The notes under the pieces were generated by a model that saw nothing but the letters and a program-made list of their open reading frames with translations, ran no database searches and was not told the DNA's origin. Of a stretch of 64,000 nucleotides of DNA, positions 22,601 to 32,100 are shown one piece after another (positions within the stretch are counted from its first letter, which is position 1; every line of letters starts with the position of its first letter). This DNA comes from an uncultured Bacilli bacterium (lineage in GTDB: Bacteria > Bacillota_I > Bacilli_A > RFN20 > DUOF01), in contig CAKPSD010000001.1 of the NCBI GenBank assembly GCA_934183255.1, positions 682,001-746,000 of the forward strand, read 5' to 3'. A program made the position numbers and the translations under genes.

Positions 22601-22938
22601 GATGTAGTTCTACTTGGTATGTCCTTTAATAAAAATTTGATATAAATTTCATTATTTACCCCTGTCCCTTGAATAAAAGTAAGAACTTCACTATTGCAAA
22701 CGCTTCCACTTGCATTTATTAAATCTTCATTAGCGCATGTTAATTCTCTTGAAATACGTTCATTAGTTTCTGTGTATATTTTTGTGCCACTAATTGTATA
22801 GCTAGTTGCTCCAACTTTCTTTGTATTTAATCCCAAAAAGAAAAAAGCCAACATTAAAACAAAGCCAACAATCACAAACTTGACTTTCGCGCTATTTTCT
22901 TTAATTTCTTTACTTTGTAAAGATCTTTCTAAATTCAT
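10606..22938 (-). CDS. Giant membrane-anchored MBG-repeat surface protein, 4110 aa (gene 2)
   Basis: A large secreted surface protein, paralogous over its whole length to gene 3. The start has a 20-residue polar segment, then a hydrophobic stretch at about 21-37 (FVIVGFVLMLAFFFLGL) with likely cleavage at VGA/TS near residue 44. Residues about 45-950 are an N-terminal region with Ig-like pieces (AYFFYITDIFGN). About 960-3210 contain 12 MBG units of 120-230 residues, longer than in gene 1. The C-terminal about 900 residues include HYFSRDGGITW, YYRDRQRAYLD and a CxxC (YEFGCSFCTQGY, about 3786), and end in a transmembrane helix (IVLIISLLASTLFILVL) plus KKSKKKF. Start 22938 is chosen over the longer frame to 23043 because AAGGAGGAG lies seven bases upstream. 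It is probably transcribed from its own promoter after two terminators and shares an mRNA with gene 1. Function beyond adhesion or coat is not evident. Confidence 0.93.
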   Translation of the reverse strand: MNLERSLQSKEIKENSAKVKFVIVGFVLMLAFFFLGLNTKKVGATSYTISGTKIYTETNERISRELTCANEDLINASGSVCNSEVLTFIQGTGVNNEIYIKFLLKDIPSRTTSFAIVETGHSDSAGEDSDLDRYNIKTNDDGTIEWIAGANTPKNGIIGTATQTDEGIEVVYRIRNGEFGLNFLKVFFYDSSAVGATAFDSIEVFYVISQPIDLVTLGETCTQSKPNEICTDYVNGNPTRESRFLNIYIPKTVAYIFKSLNGASNAKDYYNDPSVSTIYAINYFTETAAGEIETPNPDQINSATQKYLYTNFTKEGDDTQDTVDDIIGIKQALYKNYLTSYKANELEYMQMKVDSTGAYFFYITDIFGNVSKNIYQKVTDVKNRSIETKILKENANGIFGYDAEEVFTNQSVKVEITMTVQTNFEFGVCLDDMCAGIINLTSDRVNQIKYWRVNVEIDANGKDLDGYDTGDSIDDQYAYERFAAEGTIKYLYCLNESGCTSYTFDKYDDSLDTDGKKMGSGFVNFEENKIIVYIANTGRYRFYIEDTAGNNTLGPIDNRNVGEYRNPRVEIYGIDKAGPEITFDFENIADNGLKKFNIETFEYYYGIDISGYTKSDVVCNDLDENISNCYYKGEDNKWHFIYDTRIKDGATTGYINNYVYYSNDSALKFNEEQAIRLSKVIVSDYIYKYNSSDKLMYADFNTYNRESEQYKLSGQANDRVTTIRYNAVNNSNGLMLDNGIFKFKSITFYHYDNATKVCDKIGGDYSNLDQYECVNYYLDHGVDFIIEFEAEDAVGNVSKSRVYVETIDTTPPGFIYNEEKKIGRTNTNGNICRIEIGGVLGNSSQTWQDILACYNVYLGNSEYNIIDNVYMNTANDGLGKENRINKESLHVKLYIKNNESTDWVDLKTTQFIPNRTGYYDIKIVVEDYVEENTYSNSLTVLASYYVDKRIVLIEPIATEKMYGEEDPTFKYCTFVGDNTTPNYYTVRFSSNPYSDKTIYKNVYCSESGRPISDLFQTDTTSTIEGLLSRQESLWYNNNVEGYKAEGITNNYVGTYNIILGTLNIIKDGNQNDDYIVKIYPFDNERADTKLHGNENGNKIIKVDESGNVVVEGLDNEPLEDDNPFTESTIKFTIKQVVLDVKANGGNKNYGDADTNYDKWSDNSANGYLNGVSITNELKYTDTIDIIKGVLRRSIGENVGIYKICNYRGNELSQNALEDKNNMYIGCNDTYAFDFGGNITYDENGIIVIDDEFVKSRALYIQANKSVSGRTLNTTTNDRDNNFANYAINYVSEDYIINAIDLVLQVAPGQRREYARDVTHDPNPWEVILYGLVENNIRKNESEFSGYTENGAEYNHSKVDESIEANLEVNKSEDRTVWNFIRNSATLIGLKTNETYSLLRSTDNEDANSARVLREEGGTGGWYLYKSLANDIIVGSSSSEGSKIALVTNGMNNCNYDLTGHIPTVDANGTSPCKNYNLIYNSKYTTEDGYNIENKGTHTDDEFIYKSAGKKCTELDPERPCSEENKYDIQFEIYRRDIIIEFNSAVNTFIDGQTKILYGYRYDYYESNLFAINETTNNSAEGHIFLCYAKEDDKTIVDCTNNANYGLTLNDTWTNIGLTFRLSTKVSATDSGYYSNNGDKAIPAGVYFVYADISEAQKANYNFKYRGGALLIKSKPIDISILDYKKEYGEKNYNGFKLSAETDWENICTLDSTIRKDNEELISANDYCGAGFSEVAFDGKNIYGFYSGDIDSKDNISDNFKGRPKRVTGEGLDDNGMQDSVGIYSIGKGTIQTIINNPLTTCNVQNIKGTVNEDCVVATNGKMPNYVINTEIRNYLIDMYNNEDITSNTIAPFDATRDYSKYNLNIAISDKQPEDTVLSETTTDKNINLGKLYITPAKLTIRTISGQSKMYGCAYNLALRSGTDVRGRYTYENGYEWCDEGNGEYYDLGYGYTVSGDKDYQIASATDFDNVSYGTSGIYQVLGIEGTNFRPNVTTNANAVRNNALNSGTLYRIPFNSYDATIGIKNSDYLDAAINSIRANGEGVKLYQNQSVGTYLIILGSLDASLNGRENQCDGANNPVEGGAFECKNYVIDYNGTSVLQGDKDATQKYLDTSNIIFNIIQRDVYVYTEYNQKIYGDEDPLIKHVCNDDDVSNHFCKEEEKGTEYEYGISRYYTKDNSLAKAPWTDTSIDDYQTNVITGKISRRGMGDNNPATNDIVGYYEYRYADHGGTVEVTNNNYRPIYYNEGGLAVQKDGTTTMKVKLDGSEEETTKDVKFEIVLRKIKIAFISFDKVYGEHDNFTDYDILVCAPTDTFDFENKRCLKTAEYDPHGLSKTHKETYLDEISVDGSLIGYKFISEEIADTFKNDFIVRYLRAYGENVTCSASDAIAANTTISGNFYNNGDEDHLYSASLNCKTIAESDYKTSKVSVGKTVYETLAYIDQNAGNPGFNYEVSYTTGYLNIVKRNITITPDSDQGFMYGDYYNTLIPAISYTDSINTTGLREEYGLVNGGEDGTGVCLHNINYYNNGDMDGTSVGTCYNINDRKDEYDSMTSVTNVTSASIDAKTGLSGTTSATKYYVFADNYVDESGARHALNRKYDNSNLDERYNRNVGEYIITQGDIESETGNYSISFVDGIVYTITPAKITITPRNNQYKIYGEFDEEIMFDVTTTYKVTHTHTDKDGNTVNEGQIITINGFAYDENIQTDGYNYGSNKDKQKTTEKGIEQANIDGAIYYFDIVCRGASEKGSASCDTENRTLTYGTTSRILLGYLHVNWNQTAGVYNIEDGFVVALNGLGENKNYTKEFTQNVKFTIIPRPIGVQIQNINKVYGTSTDSNGCDSGITNCSANGLTGEDYLKYNFITKELTEESVRSILGDNLDKYKINSSPNIISGLAINENYTQIKGASDNKNSSSLGVYVSRDELNIDARTCLYNGDKYGFCEDVGEYYLRLYGYANSIDNIDKDGYQSYRPTAQLSKNADVDEYYYDSYFGYNPNYFVLLVDNNDTVSKRELEVNTVASTSRNYTELLRPTAILRITQKDVVIYVNTRYNGEKPNLFSIEQNTRAPSLPTFNNDIEVDYVEFRNNRENAVKSSNSYGYVIWGLHNSQVRTGDKLVGELAYCNQIINEEAYKNLTDNGMNAGYCSSNLVYVDEKDRVNTNLEGYVPIVRDISMLSISNANGDVESGKRGYAAYENNNYTTTFYPGALTITRDETKPVVEVNHKDVYIEANAIGEYLFECVGKNGTTTYTNCNDQEGLSIVGKNEINTGDPILRWLNTSSNNEQVVIKISDFPKIAGCGVGNYDCTLSAYYQYTYGKGNTSFSGITPVENNQNLGPFKMWKNEYIKNTGPTTLQEFIITLVDWFGVTSYDEGEIKNGEYLDKQFDKYYYLVIEKEGTNGEFDISRVGNYKVHFYVMDNAGNVSEGNYYEQDGENYTLTGSYSNFGTLHIIDTTAPIVGTLNLYNGKVKCNSDSNDCTREESWIVAEDTYVSINTLYRYNQNGDPWSVGNDVYVDVGETDLVSLASLNLYIKNSDGTYTQNNILGKYVLIQEGKNAKALKHYSWSNSPKGIYLTITGGSDNSYTDNTSSTNSQWNHYFSRDGGITWFLYDRANKESYLVLAAEGTREIMIKAADKGVKINTATESSSTYVSKKYDNGTEDGITQTETMSTYLFTDSSSADIALKTWEETYTSSILNEMGAEERKEKEQERQNIITNVGWNQSEEAENDETLANMISMLIYGVVKDTDKYTYYRDRQRAYLDWTLPIIEFVNTGAANDNGEKIYVYEFGCSFCTQGYVERYATGHDSTGTSSRETPNQGFNRNYSIFMGNGGDYSSISTESLSTSNANSGLGSDLYAMLGNNVSRSITEVNAIERKYVMYVSMDLSDKGCTYNSATGYSVCNLSNDINADNIYNYIQNTISNDYNGDNGNDVTYQIHYSVIDKAGNESSYVSRGIIFANLVPTISPQTQNVALEQVAYNTYSLSVSQGDKVENIVDDLLITANREKEYITQTIYYNGKLVMENKRYNKNIYEEFTTSVPGVYEITYNLSYMHYGDNGQSELITSDPLKLKIEVEATPPIVVAKSNTTNYTNIVLIISLLASTLFILVLSKKSKKKF
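11560..11610 (-). other. CxxC motif in the membrane-proximal region of gene 2
   Basis: YEFGCSFCTQGYVERY contains a CxxC in an otherwise cysteine-sparse stretch. The equivalent place in gene 3 keeps both cysteines and their surroundings (YEYGCTNCTAGY) while neighbouring sequence has diverged. It could be a disulfide or a metal site; the sequence does not decide. Confidence 0.6.
13310..20090 (-). repeat. Twelve MBG units in gene 2, collinear with those of gene 3
   Basis: Openings on the minus strand lie near: 20055 KMYGEEDPTF, 19490 KNYGDADTNY, 18990 REYARDVTHDP, 18270 KILYGYRYDYYE, 17880 KEYGEKNYNG, 17210 SKMYGCAYNL, 16540 QKIYGDEDPL, 16070 DKVYGEHDNF, 15510 GFMYGDYYNT, 14975 YKIYGEFDEE, 14450 NKVYGTSTDSNG, 13800 TRYNGEKPNLF. 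Several units carry paired cysteines after the opening. The array ends at the Ig-like domain KPVVEVNHKDVYIEA. Confidence 0.85.
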
Positions 22939-22945
22939 AGGGACA

Positions 22946-22954
22946 CTCCTCCTT
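22946..22954 (-). promoter_or_regulatory. RBS deciding the start of gene 2
   Basis: AAGGAGGAG, a near-perfect Shine-Dalgarno sequence, lies seven bases before ATG 22938. The open frame continues 35 codons upstream, but that stretch is intergenic-like and has no RBS. Confidence 0.9.
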
Positions 22955-22963
22955 AAGGGTATA

Positions 22964-23007
22964 ATTATACACAATATAATTTTATACCAAAAGTCATGTA
23001 CAACCAA
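22964..23007 (-). promoter_or_regulatory. Candidate promoter region of gene 2
   Basis: Two -10-like hexamers are present on the minus strand: TATAAA (22986-22981), with TTGGTT (23007-23002) only 15 bases upstream as a poor -35, and a perfect TATAAT (22969-22964) lacking a clear -35. Because two terminators end transcription just upstream, a promoter is expected here, but which hexamer is used is uncertain. Confidence 0.35.
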
Positions 23008-23059
23008 TGATTTAAGGCGATTTTTGTTGTATTTTGTGTACAATAATTTTCAAACCAAA

Positions 23060-23085
23060 AAAAAGGCCTTTTTTTAGACCTTTTT
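23060..23085 (-). terminator. Rho-independent terminator, second of a tandem pair after gene 3
   Basis: The minus-strand RNA reads AAAAAGGUC, loop UAAAAAAA, GGCCUUUUU followed by more U (to 23057). The 9-bp stem includes one G-U pair. It lies 17 bases beyond the first terminator and reinforces separation of gene 3 from gene 2. Confidence 0.7.
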
Positions 23086-23101
23086 ATATTATATATAATA
23101 T

Positions 23102-23127
23102 AAAAGGGCAGAACTTTCTGCCCTTTT
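23102..23127 (-). terminator. Rho-independent terminator of gene 3, first of a tandem pair
   Basis: A perfect 12-bp inverted repeat, AAAAGGGCAGAA / TTCTGCCCTTTT with a two-base centre, begins two bases after the TAG of gene 3. Read on the minus strand it ends in UUUU then an AU-rich run. Confidence 0.85.
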
Positions 23128-23129
23128 AA

Positions 23130-26100
23130 CTAGTTGTGTTTTCTTTTTTTACTAATAAGGAATGTATAAGTGCATGCAGCTATTATACTTATTAGTAATC
23201 CAGTTACCATAATTACTTGCTTATAATTAATATTTTTATTATTTATAGAAGCAACTGTTGGTTTAACATTAACTATTAGTTCAAATGGTTTACTATATAC
23301 AGCACTACCATTATCCATTACCTTAGTATTATAGATAATCTTATAAACGCCAGGTACTGATGTGTCTAATTTAGACAAGTAATTTTCATCATACTTTTGT
23401 TCGCTAGCTATTAACTTATCATTATAATATACAGTTTGTATTATATATTTATCATAAGAACTAGACTTAGTTGTAGTAACATTGAATTTACCCATCACTG
23501 ACAATGCATTTGTATTTTGACCAACATCTAATGTATATGAGCTTAAGTATTGTGAAGTAGTTTCATCATACTCTCCTCTTGTAAATACTACTGTGCTTAA
23601 GAAATCTGATAAGATTGCTCCTCTTACTGAAGATTTTGATACATTACCAGCCATATCAGTACTTGTATAATTAATACTAAATGTTAAGTTCTTTCCAGCA
23701 TAGTTTTTACCAGTTAAATTATTTACAACAATCTTATTAATTGCAGCTTGTAATGTTGTAAATGCACCTAAATTCAATCCTGGTATTAGAGTTGTAAAGT
23801 AACTATCTTCACCACCATCTGTAGAATACCAACCTTGAATAGTCCATGCATCATCAGCAGTTGCGCTTATTACATATTTATAATAATATGTAGTATCATA
23901 AGCAGCAACGCTATTCTTTAATGTTCCAAATATATCTCCAGTTAATATAGATTTAAGTCCCGCAATAGGTGAACTTTCAGCTAGATATATTACAACATTC
24001 TTATGTTTATAATCTGAAGCATCAAATTCTTGTTCTGAGTTAGAAGTTCCAGCCATAATATTTTCTCCAGATACTCCAGATAATTCATAAGCTGTATTTC
24101 TAATTATTTTTTCTACATCAGAATTAGAATTATCTAATGTAGCATTAGTAGATTCTTTATTAGCAGTACCATTGTTTTCAAGAACTGCTAGTGTAGTATC
24201 ACTACCTATCTTAGTAGATATTTTACCTGTAATAAGTGTATCAACAGTAAGATTATCTTCATTATCTAATTGAATACCTAAGTATACATGAGTACCACTA
24301 TTATTTTGCTCATAGCATTTACCATTTACCCATTTATCAGATGCGCCTGTACAAGTTGCAGCTGTTGTCTTAGTACTAGATTCATTATATAGTCTCTTAG
24401 AATTTAGTATTTCTACAGCAATTGGTGTATCTAATCTATTGGCATTTTTCTTGTATACAAGGATATATGCTCCTGTATCACTTCTTGTTGTTCCTGCTTC
24501 GTCACTGTAACGTTTAAAGTTTGCAATTGGAGTGAAATATGAATCTATTACTTTACCATAATTCTCATCATATCCAGCAGTACAATTCGTACATCCATAT
24601 TCATATACTTTTACTAAATGTCCATCAAGTTCTAGAATAGGTTGTTGTGTATCTAAATAAGCATATTTTCTATCTCTATAATATCCATCTACTCCAGCAT
24701 CTGCTGCCCAATCAGAAACATTATAGTGATCACTTCTAACAGAATATTCTTTAAAGTCTTCTGAAACTACATGTGATCCTGGATCATTCCACGTTCCTCT
24801 CTTACCTTCTTCATGTGCAGGTAAATCATAGTAATAACTTGAATCAAAATAATTCTTAGGAGTGCCATTAACTGTATTAGTTGAATCAGCTAAAGTAAAT
24901 TCAACACCAGTATCTACAGCTTTAATAGTAATTAATCTCTTTCCATCTTCTCCTAATGCTATATAGCCTGTAGTTGTTTCTCTATCATATTTAATCCATG
25001 AAGCACCATTATCTCTTGAGAAGTAATGATCCCATTGATCTAATTTAATGTATGAACCACTAGCATCCCAAATCAGATTAGAATTATATCTTTGTAATCC
25101 AGAAACATCTTTAAGTTCACCAACAAAGATGTAATCACCATTAACTGCCTTAGTATACGTATTAGCATCAAAGCTATATCTAACTAATGAACTTAATTCT
25201 ACATAGTTTCCATTTATTCTTACATAAATAATTGTACCAGCAGGATATCCTGTTTCATCCGTTTTTGTTTCCTTAGTAGGATCTGTTGGGAAGAAATAAA
25301 TATCTTGTTTGTAGTAATGAGTAATGTTATTAATATTAACTACACTTCCAAGTAAAATATAAGAATTAGCGCCATATTTTCCAGAAGTACTTGTAATACC
25401 AATTGAGTAATTATCACCATTTCTAGTAAGTTTTACATATCCATCTAAATTCAAATAATTAATTGTATTGTCTTTAGAATAATTAGTATTATTTTCATCA
25501 TTATACTTAGAATTTTCTGTAATAGTCATATATATGCCATCTTTAGAATTACTCCAGTTTAAATGTTTAATAGCTCTAGCATCTGTTCCTGCAACTATTC
25601 TATAGAACTCACCTTGAGGTGATACAGTATTTCCTCCATAATTATATAAGCCTGTATCAGTAATAAATGTTAAATTATATTCATTAACTGCATTAGTAGG
25701 AATCCAAATAGTTTCTGCTACTTTCCAGTTTTCTTCTTTTTGACAATCATTAGAATTATAATCACAAGTCACTTTACCACTATATAAGTTTAAGTTACCA
25801 ACTTCAGGAGTTGTAGTATCTTGAATTCTTAATGTTACTGTTGTTGCTCTACTTATATTTCCAGCATTATCTGCTGCATAAATATAAATAGTATAATCTC
25901 CAGTAACTCTTTGATTGAATTTTTCATCAATTGCAAAATAATATCTAGCATTATAACGTTTTGCCTGTTCTACGCCAGCTCTCATAATACTAGGATCATG
26001 AGATCTTATGTTAAACCATTGCATTAATTTTTCTGCTGTACTTATCTCTATTGCACTAGCATCAGTAGAAGTTCCTTTTAATAGAACTAATACTGGGTTT

Positions 26101-29100
26101 TCACCATTTTTAGCAATAGTATATGTTCTATTAGTACCACTTAAATCAGCCATTGTAAATTGACCATTTGTTATTGGAATAGATACATTTCCACCATCTC
26201 TTTGTATACTACTTCCACTAATTGTCCATTCATAGTTATTTAATTTAAATTTACCACCTGTTATTTTAATAGCAGTAGCAAATAATGTGCTATCACAATC
26301 ACCAAAATTAAATGATCCATTTTCATCTTGAATACCTGTATACGCTTTACATTTATTGTTTTTAAGTGCATTTAGATATGCAAGTATTGTATCTTCACTT
26401 AAATCATCCATATTAGTTAAAGTACCATTATTCGCTTCAATTGTATAATATTCACTACCTGCAAATATTACTGGAGCTGTTTTATCATTATCAATTTTTA
26501 ATATACCATTTACAAAAGTAGTAGTATAGTTATTAGATTCATATTGACTGTTATCTCCATCATAAGTCATGCTACCACCTTTACCATTATCATATCTGAT
26601 ATATAGTTCATTAATATTTCTTGTTATTGCATAATATCCAGCAACACTAGTATCAAATACATTAGGTCCTGAGTTAGCATTGTTACTTCCATTAGCAGCA
26701 ACACCATTATTGTGGTATACAAGTTTAGTATAATCAGATGTGCTAAGAACATATTTTTGAACTGTTTCTTCAATTGTTTGTCCTGATACTTCAGCAATAA
26801 GAGTTTGATAATATGCAGCATGTCCAAATATATTATCCTTAGTTCTTACTTGATTAGGATGCATATACCACGTAATGTTTTGATATGTTGTATGTGTAGC
26901 ACTATTGCTTATCATAGGAATATTAGGAACATCTGTACCTTGTTCAATATTGTAAACTTCTCCAAGAGTTCCTGAATATCTATTACCAACAGCAGTTGAC
27001 ACTCTATTAACTTCAGTTGTACTTGTTCCACCTCTAGCACTAAATGTCTCTATTACTATTTCTATTGGTTTCTTAGTAATTTCTAATGTAGCACCCTTCT
27101 TTTGAGTATCTTGTAAGATATTATAAGAATTAGCATCAGAAGTTGTTTTATTTAAATCTACATCAATTGAAGTATCGATTGTATTTTCTATTATCATGTA
27201 ATAGTTAGGGTTATAACCCCAATAATCATTATGATAATATGTTTCTACAGATTTTTCATATGATCCATTAGCAAATGATGAAGATTTTTGATGAGTTCCT
27301 TTAAAGTTAAGATAGTAGATACCAACATCTTCGCATCCCTTACCAGTTAACATTAAATATCCTTCACCATTTACATAACAAGTAGCTGTATTTCTACTAG
27401 TATTGTAATTTCCTCTTTCTACAATTATTTGTAAATCATTTCTATCTTGGGTAGTTCCAACAATTGTAGTTCCACCTTGTCTCTCGCCACCCTCTACATT
27501 TGATCCAACATAGAATCTATCAGTAGTAAATGATGTTATATCGCCATAATTTTCTCTAGCAGAACTCTTTACTGTTGGTAAGTTAATTCCCATTAAATCT
27601 CCTGGATTATACACATTAGCAACGCTTCCTAATGCAGTTGCTGTTAGATTGCTTCTTCCGTCTTTTGTTTCATTTATCACATAGTTGTATGCTAAATATT
27701 GTTGATTATTAGATAAACCATTAGGAGTGCAATCAGTTACACCCTCATCACAGCTCAATATATCAGTAGATGTACCATACATCTTTGTAACATTATTAAT
27801 TTCAATATACATAGGTCTAGGAATAATAGTAAATTTAACAGTTCCTTCTACATCATTTGTTGCACCTGTTTCAGTAGCACCACCATTTACATTACCTATT
27901 GGTAATAAGTAGTTTTTATTTCCTAAAGTGTTATTAGCAACTACAAATCCATTCAAAATTCTTCTTACTCCAACATTTTGATTATGTCCTTCTACATATA
28001 AGTTACCTATTAATATTCTAGATACAGTAATATTATCGTTGTATCTAGTATAAGCATCATAATGAATAGCTCCAGTAGTTGAATTTGCTACTGTTGATTC
28101 TGCTTTATCATGTTTTATAGCAGCGTAATTTTTACCATAGTTAAGAGTTGATGCACCAGTTGCAACTTCTTCCATGTTTTCCATATATGCATAACCATTA
28201 AGAACTACAACTTGTCCTGCTAATACTTTTACATATAAGCCAGAAGCATTTACAGTATAGTTAGCATCATATCTTTGGAAACCAGTAGCAAGAGCCTGTC
28301 CATCAATTGTTTTAATGTTACTGAATGGTACAAGATGATCGCTCTTAACTGTATAAGTAGTTGTTACATTAAATTTAATTTCAGGATCTGCCTCACCATA
28401 AATCTTATATTGATCTACAAGAGGAGTAACTTCTAATGTAGCTTCACCAACAGTATACACACGACCTTCTACAAATTTTTCAATAGTATAGTTATAAGCA
28501 TAACTACTATTATCACTATTTGAACTAGTAATTTTTAAGAATTCTCCATTGTTTTTTTGTGCTTTGTTTTTGCTTAACTTATAAGTGTTTGTTCCATCTA
28601 CTATTTCAATACATCCAGCACCAGTTTTTAAATAATTACCAGTTACAGATGGAGTTGAACATGTGCTATCACTATATCTATATTCTTCTGTAATCTTATA
28701 ATAGTTATCACTACTCTTTACATAAGAAGCTTTGTGTGCTAAAGTTGCAACTTCATATGCATATCCATATCTATTTTCTGCAGTTACAGGATAATATCTA
28801 TTACCAACTTTCAAATATAAATTAGTGTAATTAAGGTTACTAAAATCTTTTACATTGTCTTTTTGAACACCATCAACAGTCATTGTCACACCTTCATACA
28901 ATTTCCATGTCCCATCAGACTCTTTTGTATATAAGTTAGTAAATACCATTCTTACATATTCATTAATTGCTTTTTGTTCCCATACAGAATTTTCTTGTAA
29001 TTCACCAGCTACTATTTCATAGTTACATACATCTCTGCCATATCTTAAATCAGTAGTTGATCCACAAATTCTATTTAAAGCATATCTATATCCATTGTCA

Positions 29101-32100
29101 GGAGATAATGAAGGGTTTGTTCCTCCTGAACTTTCTACTCTATTATTAAAGTTTGTTTCGTCTGGATCTGAATAGTAGTCTTTATAAACATTATTAATAT
29201 TCATATATCTACAATTTTCACCATTTGAATCAGTACATGTATTACTCCAACCAGCTATTGTTGAAGCAGTATATGATCCTTTTTTAGTTGAACTAGCACC
29301 ATATTCTGATTGATGTAAGTATACATAGTCACTTACTGCGACATCATTGTTTTGATTATCATTAATACATACAACACTTTCTCCAGATACATTAATCAAA
29401 CATGTAGCAACATTAGAATCAGTATCAGAGTTACCACTATTTACTAATCCTTGAGATTTGTTTGTACCATCTTCACCATATCCAAAGTATTCTTTATATG
29501 TAATTGAAGGAATAGAACCATTATTAGTATAGTTTCCATACATAAATCCTTGATTTTCGTCTGGAACTATAGTAATTTTTCTAGTTTCAATAGTTAGTGT
29601 TCCAGCAATTTCAACTATTCTATAGTCATCACCAATACTAACTCTATTTCCACCAGCTTGCTCCTCTTGAGCAGGATCAGAACAATCATCTATGCCTTCT
29701 TGAGTAGAACATGCTGTTATTGAATATACTCCAGCATTTTCTCCAGCAGTACGTTTAAAGTATATTTTCATACTTGTATCAGAAGTACCAATAAATGCAT
29801 ATCCACTTGCGCCTTTTATTTCAGCTTGTTTCATATATTTTTTATTTCCATCTATACGATAGAATAAACTTTGATGTTCTGCAGTTAATCCATTAGTTTC
29901 ACTGTCATAATCACTATCTGTTTCTACACAACTTACATTACCATTAGCATCAACAGTATATCCTAAGTTAGTAGCACAAACAGCAACTCTAAAGTTTTCA
30001 TATTTATCAGCAGTACCATATACCTTGCTTTCATCTACTGCATATAAGTAAATAGTTTTACGAACTATTTCAAAATATACTTCTTTTCCTTCTGATAAAT
30101 CCCAATCTTCGATTTTAATGAATCCATTGCTTGCAGTTAAATCTGTATCATCACTATTTTTACCTAATTTTAATTTGTCATAATGAATTTTAAACAAGTT
30201 AGTATTATTTGATTTCTTATTTACCTTATCTTTTGTTCCAGTCCACCATTTCTTTTGTTGACCTTCTCTTCCTTCACTACCATCAATAGCATAGAAACCT
30301 AAATACCAGAAATCAATTGAGCTTCCTACTGCATTGCCATCTGTTGTTCTATTCTTATTTACAAAACTTATATTAGCACAAGTTCCACCATTAATGCTTA
30401 TGTAATATCCGTTAACATCGTCTCTAATAGAACATGCACTATCTGAATATCTTTCAGCATAATTACTTAATAGTTTGTATTTTTCACCATTTAATGTAGC
30501 CGTTCCTGTATTATCCTTTATATAAGTTTTATCCCAAGTAGTACTTGTTTCGATATATATTTTATAGTTTTGACCACTAAGAGAATTATTAGTAACCTTG
30601 ATATTTGCAAAGTTATAAACATATTTACCAACAGGATCTTCTTTACCATCTGTAGTAGCCATTTTTCTTTGTAGCATGCCCGTTAGAACATCAAATTGAA
30701 TATCATTATATATTCTTTGGCTTGCATCACCAGTAATTTGTGCGCCATTATTTTTATCTACCCATTCAGTCCATGGATACTTAGCTAAGCTATTGTCTAC
30801 AGCATAGTATCTAGCTTTTCCTAATTGCACTTCTGTTGTTGCGTCATCACAATAACTTCTAACGCTATAATCACTACCTAAGCCATAAGAAGCAAATATT
30901 TGCTCACAAGTAATAATTTCTGTTAAATCATCATTACCTACATATTTAACGTTATATTCTGTATGAACATGTACATCTCTTCTTGTAATAGTAAACAAAG
31001 TAGCATTTGCAACTGCAACATCAGTTATAGATGTTGATGAGTGTTTTGTTGAATCAACACTTCCACCATAGAATCTACCATCAACAATAATTCCAGAATC
31101 AACAGTTTGTCCAGTTAAAACCATTGCACTATTAACGCTAACAGTAGAACTAAACGATCCACTAATAATTTCTAGTGCTGTTGATTTCAACACATAAGAA
31201 CCATTTATAAATACATATGCTCCTGTTGTGCCTTCTGCTGCTACATACATATTATTAATATCTAATGCATATCTAGTTAAACCACTAGTTGCTGTTTGAG
31301 AATATACTAATACATAAGTTCCTGCATTATCATCTCTAGTATATATTGATTCTTCTAGTTTATATTTATTTAAACTATCTAATGAAACAAACTTTCCATT
31401 AATATTAACATAAACTTTGCTTGATAAGTTAGCTTGTCCTGAAGCTAGTTCTTCATATTTGTCTGCTTCTGTTGTTATTGCAGAAAATTGCTCATATCTT
31501 AATGTAGTGTCTGCTATATTAGCATCAGCTGCTAATTTAAACTCATTTTTATCACGGTAATATGTTCCTGTTGCACTTTCTTTGTATAAATGTCCATTAT
31601 AAATATATCCATCTTTTAATTTATATTTTGTTAAGCTATCAACACTTACATAATAATTAGTTAATGTATTTATTTCTGAACTTGATACGAATTTGCCATT
31701 AATATAATAGTAATTACCTGTTGCGCTTTCTACATAATTTAAATTATATGTTTTTAATTTACTAACAAGTATTTGTCCTGCTGTTGAATATTTATGATCT
31801 ACATGATTTTCGTGATTTTCTAATCCAGAAGCTAAAGTTGTAGCATCTTTAGTTGCATCATTATCCACATAGTGATTAGCAGCACTATTACCATAGTAAT
31901 TCAAATTAAAGTTTCTACAAGGCAAAGTGCCATCAACTGCAGGGTTATTAAATACATCACATTTATTAGTGCCATTTGTTTTAGCATTTAAATCACCTAA
32001 TGTAATTATATATGTACCTACAGATTGGCCTTGATAAATATCATTTTTAGAATTGTTATACATATTAATATAATTTATATAGTCAGTAGTATAATCAACT